Notes: generated from the sequence alone by a model not told the origin. Numbered from the stretch's first letter, positions 34,860 through 47,670 are shown. The stretch: DNA of 64,000 bases from Spisula solida (GCA_947247005.1 OX365956.1:69501-133500); one strand, 5' to 3'. Made by a program: numbers and translations.

Positions 34860-35372
34860 TTGGCCCTTTAAGCTAGGGTGTTACTATGACTGGCCCTTAA
34901 AGTATGGTGTTACTATGATTGGCCCTTTAAGTAAGGGTGTTACTATGTCTGGCCATTAAAGTAAGGGTGTTACTATGTCTGGCCATTAAAGTAAGGGTGT
35001 TACTATGTCTGGCCATAAAAGTAAGGTGTAAATAACAGTTACTATGTCTGGCCATAAAAGTAAGGGTGTTACTATGACTGGCCCTTAAAGTAAGGTGTTA
35101 CTATGCCTGGCCATTAAAGTAAGGGTGTTACTATGTCTGGCCATTAAAGTAAGGGTGTTACTATGTCTGGCCATAAAAGTAAGGGTGTTACTATGTCTGG
35201 CCATTAAAGTAAGGGTGTTACTATGTCTGGCCATTAAAGTAAGGGTGTTACTATGACTGGCCATTAAAGTAAGGGTGTTACTATGTCTGGCCATTAAAGT
35301 AAGGGTGTTACTATGTCTGGCCATAAAAGTAAGGCTGTTACTATGTCTGGCCATTTAAGTAAGGTGTTGCTA
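34860..35372 (+). repeat. 30-bp minisatellite, about 17 copies
   Basis: TGGCCATTAAAGTAAGGGTG then TTACTATGTC. The left units carry GGCCCTTTAAG/GGCCCTTAAAG and are more diverged. One unit near 35020 has an insertion (TAAATAACAG). Confidence 0.93.
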
Positions 35373-36454
35373 TTTCAAAACTTGGCCAATGCACTTAAAG
35401 TAATTATGTCACTTTATCTCTAATTGAATGTACTTTATTTCCCCCCCAACCCTCTCATGATGTGATTTTCTCATTAAGTAGAACTACTTACACCAACTGG
35501 TGCTGAACTGATGCATTCTCTTTTACATTGATTCCATTCAACAGTTTCCACTGGAGATTGAATAAATGACATTTCTATTGTATAAAGGATCAGTTTACTC
35601 GGAGCTAATTTCCTCGATTTTTACACTATTTCATTTGTCAGCCATTTTGTTATTTTTCTGTGCGATGCTTTCAGCTTGTGCAATTGCTATCTGTAGAGCT
35701 ATTAATTAAATTGAACAATTAAGTGATATGGTTTTTGTGTCTTGTAGAAAACTGTGTTGAGAGTTACAAATTGTCCTATAAAATATGAATAGGATTTAGG
35801 TTTTATTTAGATCAGCAGTCTGTCATCCACTGACTTTTCTTCAAATTAAATTGGAATGTATTATCTTGCAAGTTCTATTATCATTAGATTTTTAGCAAAA
35901 AGACAGAACTTTATATTCTCCTAGATATCTCATCGTGAATATTTTATATATTCTCCTAGATATCTCATTGTGAATATTTTATATAAAAGATTTTATCCTA
36001 TCATTGATATATCCATTGTCATGTTTATATTCCAAAGTATTGTGTTCACAATTTAGGATGTTGGTAAAACTGTAAAGTGTTATCTATGGATTCCAGGAGA
36101 CAGTCATTGTACTGATAGTCAAGGCCACTGATGATGATCTAAATTTGTTTAATCAGTTAATTTTATTTACATAATTTTCAGACAGATTTTATCTTTTAAA
36201 GTTTGGGAGAGAAAACCCTGAGTAACTACGAGAAAGTGTAGTTAATGAAGGGATTGTGGAATTGTTGGATAAATGCTTCAATCCTTCCTGGCAGGAACAA
36301 ATCCTGTAGCACTCAATCTGATTGGTTAATGAACACTAGATTGGGATTGTCTGCATTCTCAGGACATTCAGACAAGGATGTCGAGAGATACACTATACGA
36401 CCATTGACTTATCACACATTTCTGTATCATGCTTCAAAATCTTACACTGATAAT
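35373..36454 (+). other. No gene recognised; one 36-bp duplication
   Basis: TTATATTCTCCTAGATATCT is duplicated near 35910-35985. Otherwise unique sequence. The 77-codon ORF at 36245 has no domain. Confidence 0.5.
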
Positions 36455-36714
36455 TTATTAGCCCTTCTCCACACCTAACCCTGTACTCCATATACCCCTA
36501 CACTGATGCATTGCCCTTCTCCACACCTAACCCTGTACTCCATATACCCCTACACTGATGCATTGTCCTTCTCCACACCCAACCCTGTACTCCATATACC
36601 CCTACACTGATGCATTGTCCTTCTCCACACCCAACCCTGTACTCCATATACCCCTACACTGATGCATTGTCCTTCTCCACACCTAACCCTGTACTCCATA
36701 TACCCCTACACTAG
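36455..36714 (+). repeat. 52-bp minisatellite, 5 copies
   Basis: CCCTTCTCCACACCTAACCC, TGTACTCCATATACCCCTAC and ACTGATGCATTG recur every 52 bp with two or three variable sites. C-rich on this strand. Confidence 0.93.
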
Positions 36715-36888
36715 TTTGATAAGATATAAGCTTAAATATGTTCACAACTCGTATGTCGCTTTTGTAGCAAAATATCAAGAATGATCTCCCTTGATAAGTT
36801 CTCGTGTTAAAGTCTTTTAAGTATTTAATTAGTTTTAATTTTGAGGCTATCCTTGAGTGAAAGATTACTGTATTTCTTTGAGAAGATG
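36715..36888 (+). other. No feature recognised
   Basis: Unique spacer between two arrays. Confidence 0.5.
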
Positions 36889-37113
36889 AGCAATATTGAC
36901 ATGTGTAGTATTCAGTGTGTGTCGATAGTTTGTTCAACAATATTGACATCTATAGTATTCAGTGTGTTGATAGTTTGTTCAACAATATTGACGTGTGTAG
37001 TATTTAGTGTGTCAATAGTTTGTTCAACAATATTGACATGTGTAGTATTTAGTGTGTCAATAGTTTGTTCAACAATATTGACATGTGTAGTATTTAGTGT
37101 GTCAATAGTTTGT
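36889..37113 (+). repeat. 45-bp minisatellite, 5 copies
   Basis: AATATTGACATGTGTAGTAT with TTAGTGTGTCAATAGTTTGT. The two left copies are diverged (GTCGATAG, TCTATAG). Confidence 0.93.
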
Positions 37114-38255
37114 TCTAGTTTGTCTCAACTTTGTCCTAACTTGTTTGTATATATGGGACAGTCTGAAGTAGCTAGAAATAGTTTATTTTAACAAATACAT
37201 ATTAACTTAATGTTTTCAGCCAATTATTGCAGCTATATATATCCGACAATACTGTATTAATGTGATTGTCTACTGTACTAATGTAGGACTAATGTACAAC
37301 TGTAAATGTCTTCCTAAACATTAACAAACTCTTTAACTACAAGTTACAACATTATGTGCACGTTTCTATAAATACCAACTAAATCTCTGGAACTTAAATT
37401 ACTATTACTTTGTGAATTTAATCAAGTATGGTTGCTTTTAATTATTGTTCAAAGTTTTCATTATCTTTATCAAGGTTTTTTCCAATTGTTATAATGTTTT
37501 AAATGGTCAGCAGTATTTTTTGTGTAACATAATGAAATTACATTGTAGTTTGCCAATTATGTTTTTCACATAAAACAAATACATAACTATTGTTATTATT
37601 TACCATCTGTATTATTAACTGTTATTATGAGAACCTCATTGGTAAATGTTCAATGATAGAAGTATCTGTTTGCATAGTAATACTTGTCTAGTGTATAAAT
37701 GGAGAAGTTGCTATAATAAAATTTGAGAAGTTGCTATGATAGAATTTGAGAAGTTGATGGTATTGGAGCTTTGAATTGATTGGAACAAACTGATTATTTA
37801 GGTTTTTATCATTTAATTATTACCAGAAATTTGTGAAAACTATTCTATACAGCTTCTAGATAAGAATTATCTTCCGATGTTTTCTCCTTATAGAGAAACT
37901 GGCTTCCCTTGTCTTTTACTGTTGGGACTTTGAATAGCATCAGGAATCAAGTGTCAAGATTGATTGATATAGTCAAGTTGTAGAACATCTTTTACAATGG
38001 ATCTGGAATTAATAAATTATACAACTTCTGTGTAAAATCTCCCCCATGTTTTTCAATTATAGTCAAAAACTTTGAACTCTATTTTTGTAAAATTGTAAAT
38101 GTTTGTATTACAATTGTCTATCTTTCTTGCAAGAACAAATATTCTTACCAGATAATAAATTGTTGCTGACAAATCTACTGAAAGTATTCAATTCATTGTC
38201 AGATAAATATTGACTTTGCTCATTTTTTATAAGTAATCTATGTCATATATAGAGG
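37114..38255 (+). other. No feature recognised
   Basis: AT-rich unique sequence; GAGAAGTTGCTAT motifs recur loosely near 37700-37755. Confidence 0.5.
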
Positions 38256-38407
38256 ATATTTGTTTGTTTTGATTGAATATGGTTTATATCTCATCGTGTA
38301 GTGATAAAATTCAATATTTTCAAGAGCGCGTAGCGCGAGTGAAAATATTAAAATTTTATCACTACAAGATGAGATATTAACCATATTCAATCAAAACAAA
38401 CAAATAT
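38256..38407. repeat. 152-bp near-perfect palindrome (foldback) with GCGCG centre
   Basis: The left arm ATATTTGTTTGTTTTGATTG continues to GATAAAATTCAATATTTTCA, and is matched in inverse by TGAAAATATTAAAATTTTAT to CAATCAAAACAAACAAATAT. Arms are about 68 bp with few mismatches; the centre is CGCGTAGCGCG. It can fold into a long hairpin. It may be one end of a larger element (to about 38815), but no matching far terminus was established. Confidence 0.85.
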
Positions 38408-40444
38408 TCTATTTATTTAATACTTATATGGTGTCAAAACTGGTACTATTTATGCCAAATTACCACTGTGGTTAGGCTACCTATGAATATGTTATTCCAT
38501 TCATATTTTTCACTTCAAAATCCGCCATCTTGGATTATGGTGAATAGGTGAAAATGACTTTTTTGAGAATTTTGAATTAAATCATACACCAACTTGTAGG
38601 AAATGGTCCAAGTAAAAATAAAAACCCCCACATGACCTGTTTCCGTTCAGTAATAAAAAAGTTACAGATATTTTAGTGTTGAGATTTTGGTAAATTAAAG
38701 TAGTCCCTGTGAGGGGCGGAGCTTATATCAGTCACATTGTAGGTGATAACCAGTGACTGATATAGGTTTTATTTCACTGATAGAACTCCATATCTCATCA
38801 GTTAGCATTAAATAATGTGTTTTTTTCTTTGAGACATTTTCTGGGTTTGTGTTGAGTGTAAATACTGTTTGTTACAATTATTTAGGAAGATTTTACCATG
38901 TGTTTGGTACTTTCTCTGTCCGATTAGTTTACATACAATATGATGTATTGTATCAGGCAATGGTGTGATAGTGGATAGCATGTTTAGTTAATGTATTATT
39001 TTGATGAGAAAATGCTGATTTATTTCCGGGTGTCGTGTCATTTATAGGACAAATCAGAATATTTCCTTTTTGAGTCATTCTGAGGTCAACTGTTTTTTTG
39101 CTCAAGATCCCTTATAGTGCAGACATTCTTATCTCAGATACTTTGGGGTCAAGGTCAGTTGATTGTAGGGCCTTGCATTCTTTCAATCTGATGTTTCATT
39201 TATGTTACTCATGTGTCCCAAACATGCCAACTGAGGTTTTTGAACTGGTGAAGACAATGTAAGCACCTGGAGGACCAAATTTTCTTCAAGAGAACAAGAG
39301 AAATAAGATTCTACAATATAAATCTAGCCCTGATAGTTGGCTGACATAGTTGGCTGACATTGTATGTTCATTCAAAGTTGTTTGGGTGGAGGTTGGGTAG
39401 AATATTATAATGAGTGCAAGTAATGTAGCTTGGTGATTTGTGAGAAACATGCACCACAGGGGGACTGGGAAACTGTGTAATTGCTAGAATGATTTCCATA
39501 GGGACCTGGCAACTGGAAATATGTTTCTGAAAATCTCCTAACTAAAATAATGGTGGAGTGTGGAGATATTATAGTCATTATTTATTTCTCATGCTTGAAG
39601 CAACTTTCATGCAGAGTGTTGAACCATGTTACACTTTAGGACATTCTGATGAGATGGCATTACAAGTTTTATGACTATAAATTTTGTCTTAAAGTAAATT
39701 ACACTTGTAAGAATCCTAGAAACATCGATTTTGTCCTTTTAAGCTGTGTATAAATGTATTGAGTATGTATAACTACATATGTAGTTTCCAAACCTAGATT
39801 TTGAAAATTAATTCCAGAAAAACCCAGCTAGAAAAATTGAATTGGAAAGTGACACAGTTATACTTGCTTATATCTGCGTTACATTTTTTGTGTGGATTAA
39901 CAATCTTACTGCTGTATTGGTCACCATTGGCTTGTCATTGCTCAAATATAGTTTTGTTAAACAAGTGTTGATACAGGAGTCTTCTTGGTCATACAGTCAT
40001 GGTAAAATATATATTGATCATACAGGATTCCTGTCGTTATAGATAAGAAGTTGGTGACCTTCGTGTAAACTACAATCTGATTTATCACTAATCATGTTGA
40101 TAAAATCCTTTAAGACACGAATCTGTCGCCAGAAATTCAGGAGCAATTATCTGGTAGTGATAAGATGGCATTCACAGACATGGTATTCACAAAGATGGTA
40201 TTCACCAAGCAGTGATGAAATGGCATTCACAGAGCACTAAGAACCAATGTATGACATCTCAGATGTAATTGCTACTTAGGATTTATTTTCTTCTTACTAA
40301 ATACTCTGTGAATTACTTAACTGAAAGCAATACTTGGATGATTTGTTCTCTGTTTATGGTACTTTGTTCATGGCTTTTGCTTTAATTGGTTGGTTGAGGG
40401 GACAGTAAATTGTTGGTCAGAGGGGGTCTGTCGTAATGATAAAA
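38408..40444 (+). other. Mostly unrecognised; possible TE body at the left
   Basis: The first 400 bp (AAATCCGCCATCTTGGATTA, GGGGCGGAGCTTATATCAG) read like interspersed-repeat sequence linked to the palindrome, but no domain is visible. The rest is AT-rich unique sequence; a GGGGTCAAGGTCA motif sits near 39147. Confidence 0.4.
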
Positions 40445-43400
40445 GTCAGAGGGAAATGTCATTTAGATAGGTGAGGAGTGAGGTGTATATGGTAAATGGT
40501 AGGTAAGAGGGAAATGTCATTTAGATAGGTGAGGAGTGAGGTGTATATGGTAAATGGTAGGTAAGAGGGAAATGTCATTTAGATAGGTGAGGGGTGGGGT
40601 GTAATAGTAAATGGTAGGTTAGAGGGAAATGTCATTTAGATAGGTGAGGGGTGGGGTGTATATGGTAAATGGTAGGTTAGAGGGAAATGTCATTTAGATA
40701 GGTGAGGGGTGGGGTGTATATGGTAAATGGTAGGTTAGAGGGAAATGTCATTTAGATAGGTGAGGAGTGAGGTGTATATGGTAAATGGTAGGTAAGAGGG
40801 AAATGTCATTTAGATAGGTGAGGGGTGGGGTGTAATAGTAAATGGTAGGTTAGAGGGAAATGTCATTTAGATAGGTGAGGGGTGGGGTGTATATGGTAAA
40901 TGGTAGGTTAGAGGGAAATGTCATTTAGATAGGTGAGGAGTGGGGGTGTATATGGTAAATGGTAGGTTAGAGGGAAATGTCATTTAGATAGGTGAGGGGT
41001 GGGGTGTATATGGTAAATGGTAGGTTAGAGGGAAATGTCATTTAGATAGGTGAGGAGTGAGGTGTATATGGTAAATGGTAGGTTAGAGGGAAATGTCATT
41101 TAGATAGGTGAGGAGTGAGGTGTATATGGTAAATGGTAGGTTAGAGGGAAAAGGTCATTTTGATAGGTGAGGGGGAGGTGTATATGGTAAATGGTAGGTT
41201 AGAGGGAAAAGGTCATTTTGATAGGTGAGGAGTGAGGTGTATATGGTAAATGGTAGGTTAGAGGGAAAAGGTCATTTTGATAGGTGAGGGGGAGGTGTAT
41301 ATGGTAAATGGTAGGTTGGAGGGAAATGTCATTTAGATAGGTGAGGGGTGAGGTGTATATGGTAAATGGTAGGTTAGAGGGGAATGCCATTTAGATAGGT
41401 GAGGGGTGAGGTGTACAGTCAACTCTCGTTATCTCGAACTCGCTTATATCGAATTTTCCGTTATGTCGAATTTTTTCTCAAGTCCCGATTTTTCTCCTTC
41501 TTTGTCTATATGAAATCTCGAGACCTATCTCGAAGTTTCGGCTCGAATTTTTCGTTATGTCGAATTATTGTTTTGGTCCCGATTAACTAATTTGCACCTA
41601 AAATCTATTGTTCATCTCGAAGTCGGGTCGAAGTCTGATCGTATTCGACTAGCGTCTAATATTTTTCACACCTCGCCACTCTGAAATATTTTATTTACCT
41701 GTAATTTTTGCGCCTTCCATTGTTGAACAAATATTTGTTTGCAACAATTTGAGCAAACATGTCATTAAGATTTGATTTATGTACAAACATCAATAAACAT
41801 GTCATCTCGAACAATTGTTTGTAAAAATAATAATTAAAATAAAATGCATTTTCTCGAAGGGGAATACATGTACATAAATATTACAACAAGCAATTCTCAC
41901 AAATATGTCTTTCTTATGACCGTAACTATATGGCGGCGTAAAATGACAGAAACTAGAAAACTTGCAACTTCGATGCCGAAAATTCTATCTCGAATTTTCG
42001 TTATGTCGAAGTAATTTCCACGATCCCGTGAAATTCGAGATAACGAGAGTTGACTGTATATGGTAAATGGTAGGTTAGAGGGAAATGTCATTTAGATAGG
42101 TGAGGGGTGAGGTGTATATGGTAAATGGTAGGTTGGAGGGGAATGCCATTTAGATAGGTGAGGGGTGGGGTGTATATAGTAAATGGTAGGTTAGAGGGAA
42201 ATGTCATTTAGATAGGTGAGGGGTGGGGTGTATATGGTAAATGGTAGGTTGGAGGGGAAATGTCATTTAGATAGGTGAGGAGTGAGGTGTATATGGTAAA
42301 TGGTAGGTTGGAGGGGAATGCCATTTAGATAGGTGAGGGGTGGGGTGTATATGGTAAATGGTAGGTTGGAGGGGAAATGTCATTTAGATAGGTGAGGAGT
42401 GAGGTGTATATGGTAAATGGTAGGTTGGAGGGGAAATGTCATTTAGATAGGTGAGGAGTGAGGTGTATATGGTAAATGGTAGGTTGGAGGGGAAATGTCA
42501 TTTAGATAGGTGAGGAGTGAGGTGTATATGGTAAATGGTAGGTTGGAGGGAAATGTCATTTAGATAGGTGAGGGGTGAGGTGTATATGGTAAATGGTAGG
42601 TTGGAGGGGAATGCCATTTAGATAGGTGAGGGGTGGGGTGTATATAGTAAATGGTAGGTTAGAGGGAAATGTCATTTAGATAGGTGAGGGGTGGGGTGTA
42701 TATGGTAAATGGTAGGTTAGAGGGAAATGTCATTTAGATAGGTGAGGGGGAGGTGTATATGGTAAATGGTAGGTTAGAGGGGAATGTCATTTAGATAGGT
42801 GAGGGGTGGGGTGTATATGGTAAATGGTAGGTTAGAGGGAAATGTCATTTTGATAGGTGAGGGGTGGGGTGTATATGGTAAATGGTAGGTTAGAGGGAAA
42901 TGTCATTTAGATAGGTGAGGGGTGGGGTGTATATGGTAAATGGTAGGTTAGAGGGAAATGTCATTTAGATAGGTGAGGGGTGGGGTGTATATGGTAAATG
43001 GTAGGTTAGAGGGAAATGTCATTTAGATAGGTGAGGAGTGAGGTGTATATGGTAAATGGTAGGTTAGAGGGAAATGTCATTTTGATAGGTGAGGGGTGGG
43101 GTGTATATGGTAAATGGTAGGTTAGAGGGAAATGTCATTTAGATAGGTGAGGGGGAGGTGTATATGGTAAATGGTAGGTTAGAGGGGAATGTCATTTAGA
43201 TAGGTGAGGAGTGGGGTGTATATGGTAAATGGTAGGTTAGAGGGAAATGTCATTTTGATAGGTGAGGGGTGGGGTGTATATGGTAAATGGTAGGTTGGAG
43301 GGGAAATGTCATTTAGATAGGTGAGGAGTGGGGGTGTATATGGTAAATGGTAGGTAAGAGGGAAATGTCATTTTGATAGGTGAGGAGTGAGGTGTATATG

Positions 43401-44060
43401 GTAAATGGTAGGTTAGAGGGAAATGTCATTTTGATAGGTGAGGGGTGGGGTGTATATGGTAAATGGTAGGTTAGAGGGAAATGTCATTTAGATAGGTGAG
43501 GGGTGGGGTGTATATGGTAAATGGTAGGTTGGAGGGGAAATGTCATTTAGATAGGTGAGGAGTGGGGGTGTATATGGTAAATGGTAGGTAAGAGGGAAAT
43601 GTCATTTAGATAGGTGAGGAGTGGGGGTGTATATGGTAAATGGTAGGTAAGAGGGAAATGTCATTTAGATAGGTGAGGAGTGGGGGTGTATATGGTAAAT
43701 GGTAGGTAAGAGGGAAATGTCATTTAGATAGGTGAGGAGTCGGGTGTATATGGTAAATGGTAGGTTAGAGGGAAATGTCATTTAGATAGGTGAGGAGTGG
43801 GGGTGTATATGGTAAATGGTAGGTAAGAGGGAAATGTCATTTAGATAGGTGAGGGGTGGGGTGTATATGGTAAATGGTAGGTTAGAGGGAAATGTCATTT
43901 AGATAGGTGAGGGGTGGGGTGTATATGGTAAATGGTAGGTTAGAGGGAAATGTCATTTAGATAGGTGAGGGGTGGGGTGTATATGGTAAATGGTAGGTTA
44001 GAGGGAAATGTCATTTAGATAGGTGAGGAGTTGGATGTATATGGTAGGTTAGAGGGGAAA
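40445..44060 (+). repeat. 58-bp G-rich minisatellite, about 51 copies, split by a MITE
   Basis: GGTAGGTTAGAGGGAAATGT, CATTTAGATAGGTGAGGGGT and GGGGTGTATATGGTAAAT recur every 58 bp on both sides of the element at 41416-42056. A typical unit has a single C on the + strand, so strand asymmetry is extreme. Variants (GAGGAGTGAGG, GAGGGGGAGG, GGAGGGGAAT, TTTTGATAGG) recur in blocks. Confidence 0.95.
41416..42056. mobile_element. 641-bp pogo/Tigger-like MITE with TA target duplication
   Basis: Perfect 23-bp terminal inverted repeats (41416-41438 and 42034-42056) starting CAGTCAACTCTCGTTATCTC, flanked by TA at 41414-41415 and 42057-42058. Removing the element and one TA restores the GTGTATATGG junction of the 58-bp unit. 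Subterminal TTATGTCGAA and TCTCGAA motifs repeat in both orientations. No transposase is encoded. The CAGT start and TA duplication fit the pogo/Tigger branch of Tc1/mariner. Confidence 0.9.
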
Positions 44061-44571
44061 TGTTACAAGGACGCAAACAGCTTTACAGAAGCACCTTGAG
44101 CAATCTTGTTTCATACTAATACAAGTATACAAAGTCATGTCTGGACTTTCTCTCCTTACTGTGTATCAGTATCATCATTGTCAACCTTGAAGTTATAAGT
44201 AGTTGTGTATATTTGATTCCTTTCATATAAAATATCTTAAGAAATGGAAAAACTAATTGCTTTAGAAATGTCATGACAGGTCCATCTGGCCATATTTAAG
44301 ATATTTGAATCTTTATTTGACATTTTAGATTTATATCAGTAAAAGATTTAACCGACATGCTCTTAATGTCTTCTTTTATAACATAAATAGCAACTGTAAC
44401 AATTTAGACTAAGAAACAGCTAGCTGGTTGTTACAATATGCTTAGAACAATTTCTCCTGACTAAACTATCCAGGGATCCAATATTGGTGAATGAAATTGT
44501 ATGCTTCACTGTTTTAAAATAATAAATGAGCATAAAAGAAGATTGCATTGCTGAAATTTATCCTTCATAAT
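44061..44571 (+). other. No feature recognised
   Basis: Unique AT-rich intronic sequence. Confidence 0.5.
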
Positions 44572-44800
44572 CTGTATTGTTCATACCTGAGATCAATTCT
44601 ATTTTAGAAGTTGTTTTATTACTATAACATGTTTTATTACTATAACATATGTTGTCATATTGTGCTACAGACAAGTTACATAACTCTTTTATCTGTATTG
44701 TTCTTACAGGAGATCAATTCTATTTTAGAAGTTGTTTTATTACTATAACATATGTTGTCATAGTGTACTACAGACTAGTTATATAACTCATTTATCTGTT
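44572..44800 (+). repeat. ~121-bp tandem duplication
   Basis: CTGTATTGTTC, GAGATCAATTCTATTTTAGA and ACATATGTTGTCATA recur 121 bp apart (44572 and 44693). The first copy also has an internal doubling of TTTTATTACTATAACAT. Confidence 0.88.
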
Positions 44801-45330
44801 ATAAACAGGTGTCATAGATTAATACAGGTTATAAAGGTCCCTATACACTACTCCCATTATACTGGCATTCATTATATCCTCCCAGAACTCTGCTTTCATC
44901 ATACCAATCAGATTAGAACAAAGAATTTCATGCAGTTGCTTCATTTATCAAATTCTCCATAGATCGTATTCAATTCAATGTCATAGATCGTATGTGAACT
45001 AAACATGGTCATTATAACAAGGGTTTTCCCAAGCGTGTTCTATTGACTCCCTTTAAATGATTGTAAATATACAACAGTTTTAACTTGCTGCACCTATCCA
45101 CAGTTACACATGTACAGTGGACCATTCAATGTTAACTACACTTAAACCTAACAGACCATTCAATGTGTGCCTACCAATCATCATGATATTTCATAATTCT
45201 CTAAATTGAAATTCTATATCAATTTTTTATTGCTTGTTAAAAATGGGTAAAGTTCGGTCATTTTAGATATGAATTACTGTTATTGTTGCCATGTTGTATA
45301 TTTGATTACGCTGCCATGGTGTGTACAGGA
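44801..45330 (+). other. No feature recognised
   Basis: Unique sequence; ACCATTCAATGT occurs twice near 45121-45162. Confidence 0.5.
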
Positions 45331-46050
45331 TTGCTCTAGGATATATTATAACATCTGCTCTAGGATATATTATAACATCTGCTCTAGGATATATTATAAC
45401 ATCTGCTCTAGGATATATTATAACCTCTGCTCTAGGATATATTATAACATCTGCTCTAGGATATATTATAACATCTGCTCTAGGATATATTATAACATCT
45501 GCTCTAGGAAATATTATAACATCTGCTCTAGGATATATTATAACATCTGCTCTAGGATATATTATAACATCTGCTCTAGGATATATTATAACATCTGCTC
45601 TAGGATATATTATAACATCTGCTCTAGGATATATTATAACATCTGCTCTAGGATATATTATAACATCTGCTCTAGGATATATTATAACATCTGCTCTAGG
45701 ATATATTATAACATCTGCTCTAGGATATATTATATAACATCTGCTCTAGGATATATTATAACATCTGCTCTAGGATATATTATAACATCTGCTCTAGGAT
45801 ATATTATAACATCTGCTCTAGGATAAATTATAACATCTGCTCTAGGATATATTATAACATCTGCTCTAGGATATATTATAACATCTGCTCTAGGATATAT
45901 TATAACATCTGCTCTAGGATATATTATAACATCTGCTCTAGGATATATTATAACATCTGCTCTAGGATATATTATAACCTCTGCTCTAGGATATATTATA
46001 ACATCTGCTCTAGGATATATTATAACATCTGCTCTAGGATATATTATAAG
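45331..46050 (+). repeat. 24-bp minisatellite, about 30 near-identical copies
   Basis: ATATATTATAACATCTGCTC then TAGG. Only a few units differ (CCTCTGC, GGAAAT, one TATATAAC insertion that shifts frame), so expansion is recent. The 138- and 185-codon ORFs are by-products. Confidence 0.96.
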
Positions 46051-46074
46051 GTTTTTAACAAGTTACTATCAAGC

Positions 46075-46165
46075 TGAAGTTACTAACAGGTTCACATTGA
46101 ATGTAGTTGAAGTTACTAACAGGTTCACATTGAATGTAGTTGAAGTTACTAACAGGTTCATATTG
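46075..46165 (+). repeat. 33-bp tandem repeat, about 3 copies
   Basis: TGAAGTTACTAACAGGTTCA then CATTGAATGTAGT, at 46075, 46108 and 46141. Confidence 0.93.
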
Positions 46166-46677
46166 CTGCACATTATCAGACAGGATTGTACCATTGACGT
46201 CATTGTACAGATATTAAAATACTCAGATTATCTTCTGTATCCTGGAATATGAATTAATTCTATACCAGCATAATAAAACAGGCTTTACTAGCAACATGTC
46301 AGTATTTCAACATTTCACTGATTATTCCTATGAACAGAAATGTTGTAAGCTCAAAATATGAATGCAGAAATATAATTCAAAAAGCACCCTTACATTTAAC
46401 CTTAGTGCAATGGATACATAATGCAGAATTATATCAAGTAATGTTCAGGGCTCTTGTACAGACCTGGAACAATCAGGGGAAACATGTTTAGCAGGACAAC
46501 CTTTGCTCATCTGTGCAAATTTAGTTTAAAGCATTTGGCTCCTTGCAATAGGGGTTAGTTTCATTGCATTCCTTTTTAATCATCCACCATATAATTGACA
46601 ATCATTAAAGACATTAATGGACAACTCTAATAGCATCTCACATGTAAAGTACATTTGGCAAAAAATGCAATGTGGGA
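46166..46677 (+). other. Mostly unique; degenerate relatives of the next element
   Basis: From about 46550, TTCATTGCATTCC and TCTCACATGTAAAGTACATTTGGC look like decayed copies of the inverted-repeat arm at 46678. No gene seen. Confidence 0.45.
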
Positions 46678-46877
46678 CAAGTCTCATTGCATTTCAACTT
46701 GTAAGGCATATTTGGCAACAGGCAATATAAGCCTATAAGCTCATTAGGTCATGGTCCATGTAAACAATATTAATTCTGGCAAAGGCAATATGTGTCTAGT
46801 CTTACTGACTCACACTATATAAAGCATATTTGCCTGTTGCCAAATATGCCTTACAAGTTGAAATGTAATGAGACTTG
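46678..46877. mobile_element. 200-bp element with ~49-bp terminal inverted repeats
   Basis: CAAGTCTCATTGCATTTCAA to GGCAACAGGCAA (46678-46726) is matched in inverse at 46829-46877 with one mismatch. About 100 bp lie between the arms. This is a foldback/MITE architecture with no ORF; no clear target duplication was identified. Confidence 0.75.
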
Positions 46878-47374
46878 ATATATCAATGACAGGCAATTTG
46901 AAGATGTGAGGCACATCTGGTTAGAGATAATTGTTGTTTCACCCCATAAACAGTGTGTGTACATATTATAATGAACATACTTGGCATTGTTAGACTGTTT
47001 AACTGAACACAAATAATGATTCCTGTCGATATGATTGTCAATGCAAATTTCTTCCACAGAAGTTCATGTAAGATATTAGCAACATGGTAACACTTCATGG
47101 AGAATTTTCTGTTTTGTCATTACAAGATGATTATATGGTACTGAGAACATCATTATCAGATACTCCTGACTTGACTTGGGTAAGAAAATGACATGTCATT
47201 GTTGATTCCTCTACTAATACAATCACTAAGTGACTTTTTGTTTGTTTTTTCTGAGGCAAGAAAGGAGTGCTATACAGACAGTGGATAAAACAATATATGG
47301 GATGGACTCATATTTCTCTCATCTGGACTATCCTTTACAAAATGTCTCATGCAATGCAGATCAGATGTAACTTT
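46878..47374 (+). other. No feature recognised
   Basis: Unique AT-rich intronic sequence. Confidence 0.5.
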
Positions 47375-47670
47375 CTGCAGACTAACATGAAGGGCGTGTT
47401 TTACATATACAAATGTACATAAATGATGGTATATTTGAGTTTATAGTTTCTGCAGGCTAACATGAAGGGCGTGTTTTACATATACAAATGTACATAAATG
47501 ATGGTATATTTGAGTTTATAGTTTCTGCAGACTAACATGAAGGGCGTGTTTTACATATACAAATGTACATAAATGATGGTATATTTGAGTTTATAGTTTC
47601 TGCAGGCTAACATGAAGGGCGTGTTTTACATATACAAATGTACATAAATGATGGTATATTTGAGTTTATC
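47375..47670 (+). repeat. 75-bp tandem repeat, 4 copies
   Basis: CTAACATGAAGGGCGTGTTT, TACATATACAAATGTACATA and GGTATATTTGAGTTTATAG recur every 75 bp, nearly identical. CTGCAGACT and CTGCAGGCT copies alternate, a 150-bp dimer. Confidence 0.95.

Noticed and set aside
45269..45826. 185-codon ORF with CSRIYYNI repeats
   Set aside because: 24-bp minisatellite; a 2-bp insertion simply shifts frame without loss of openness.
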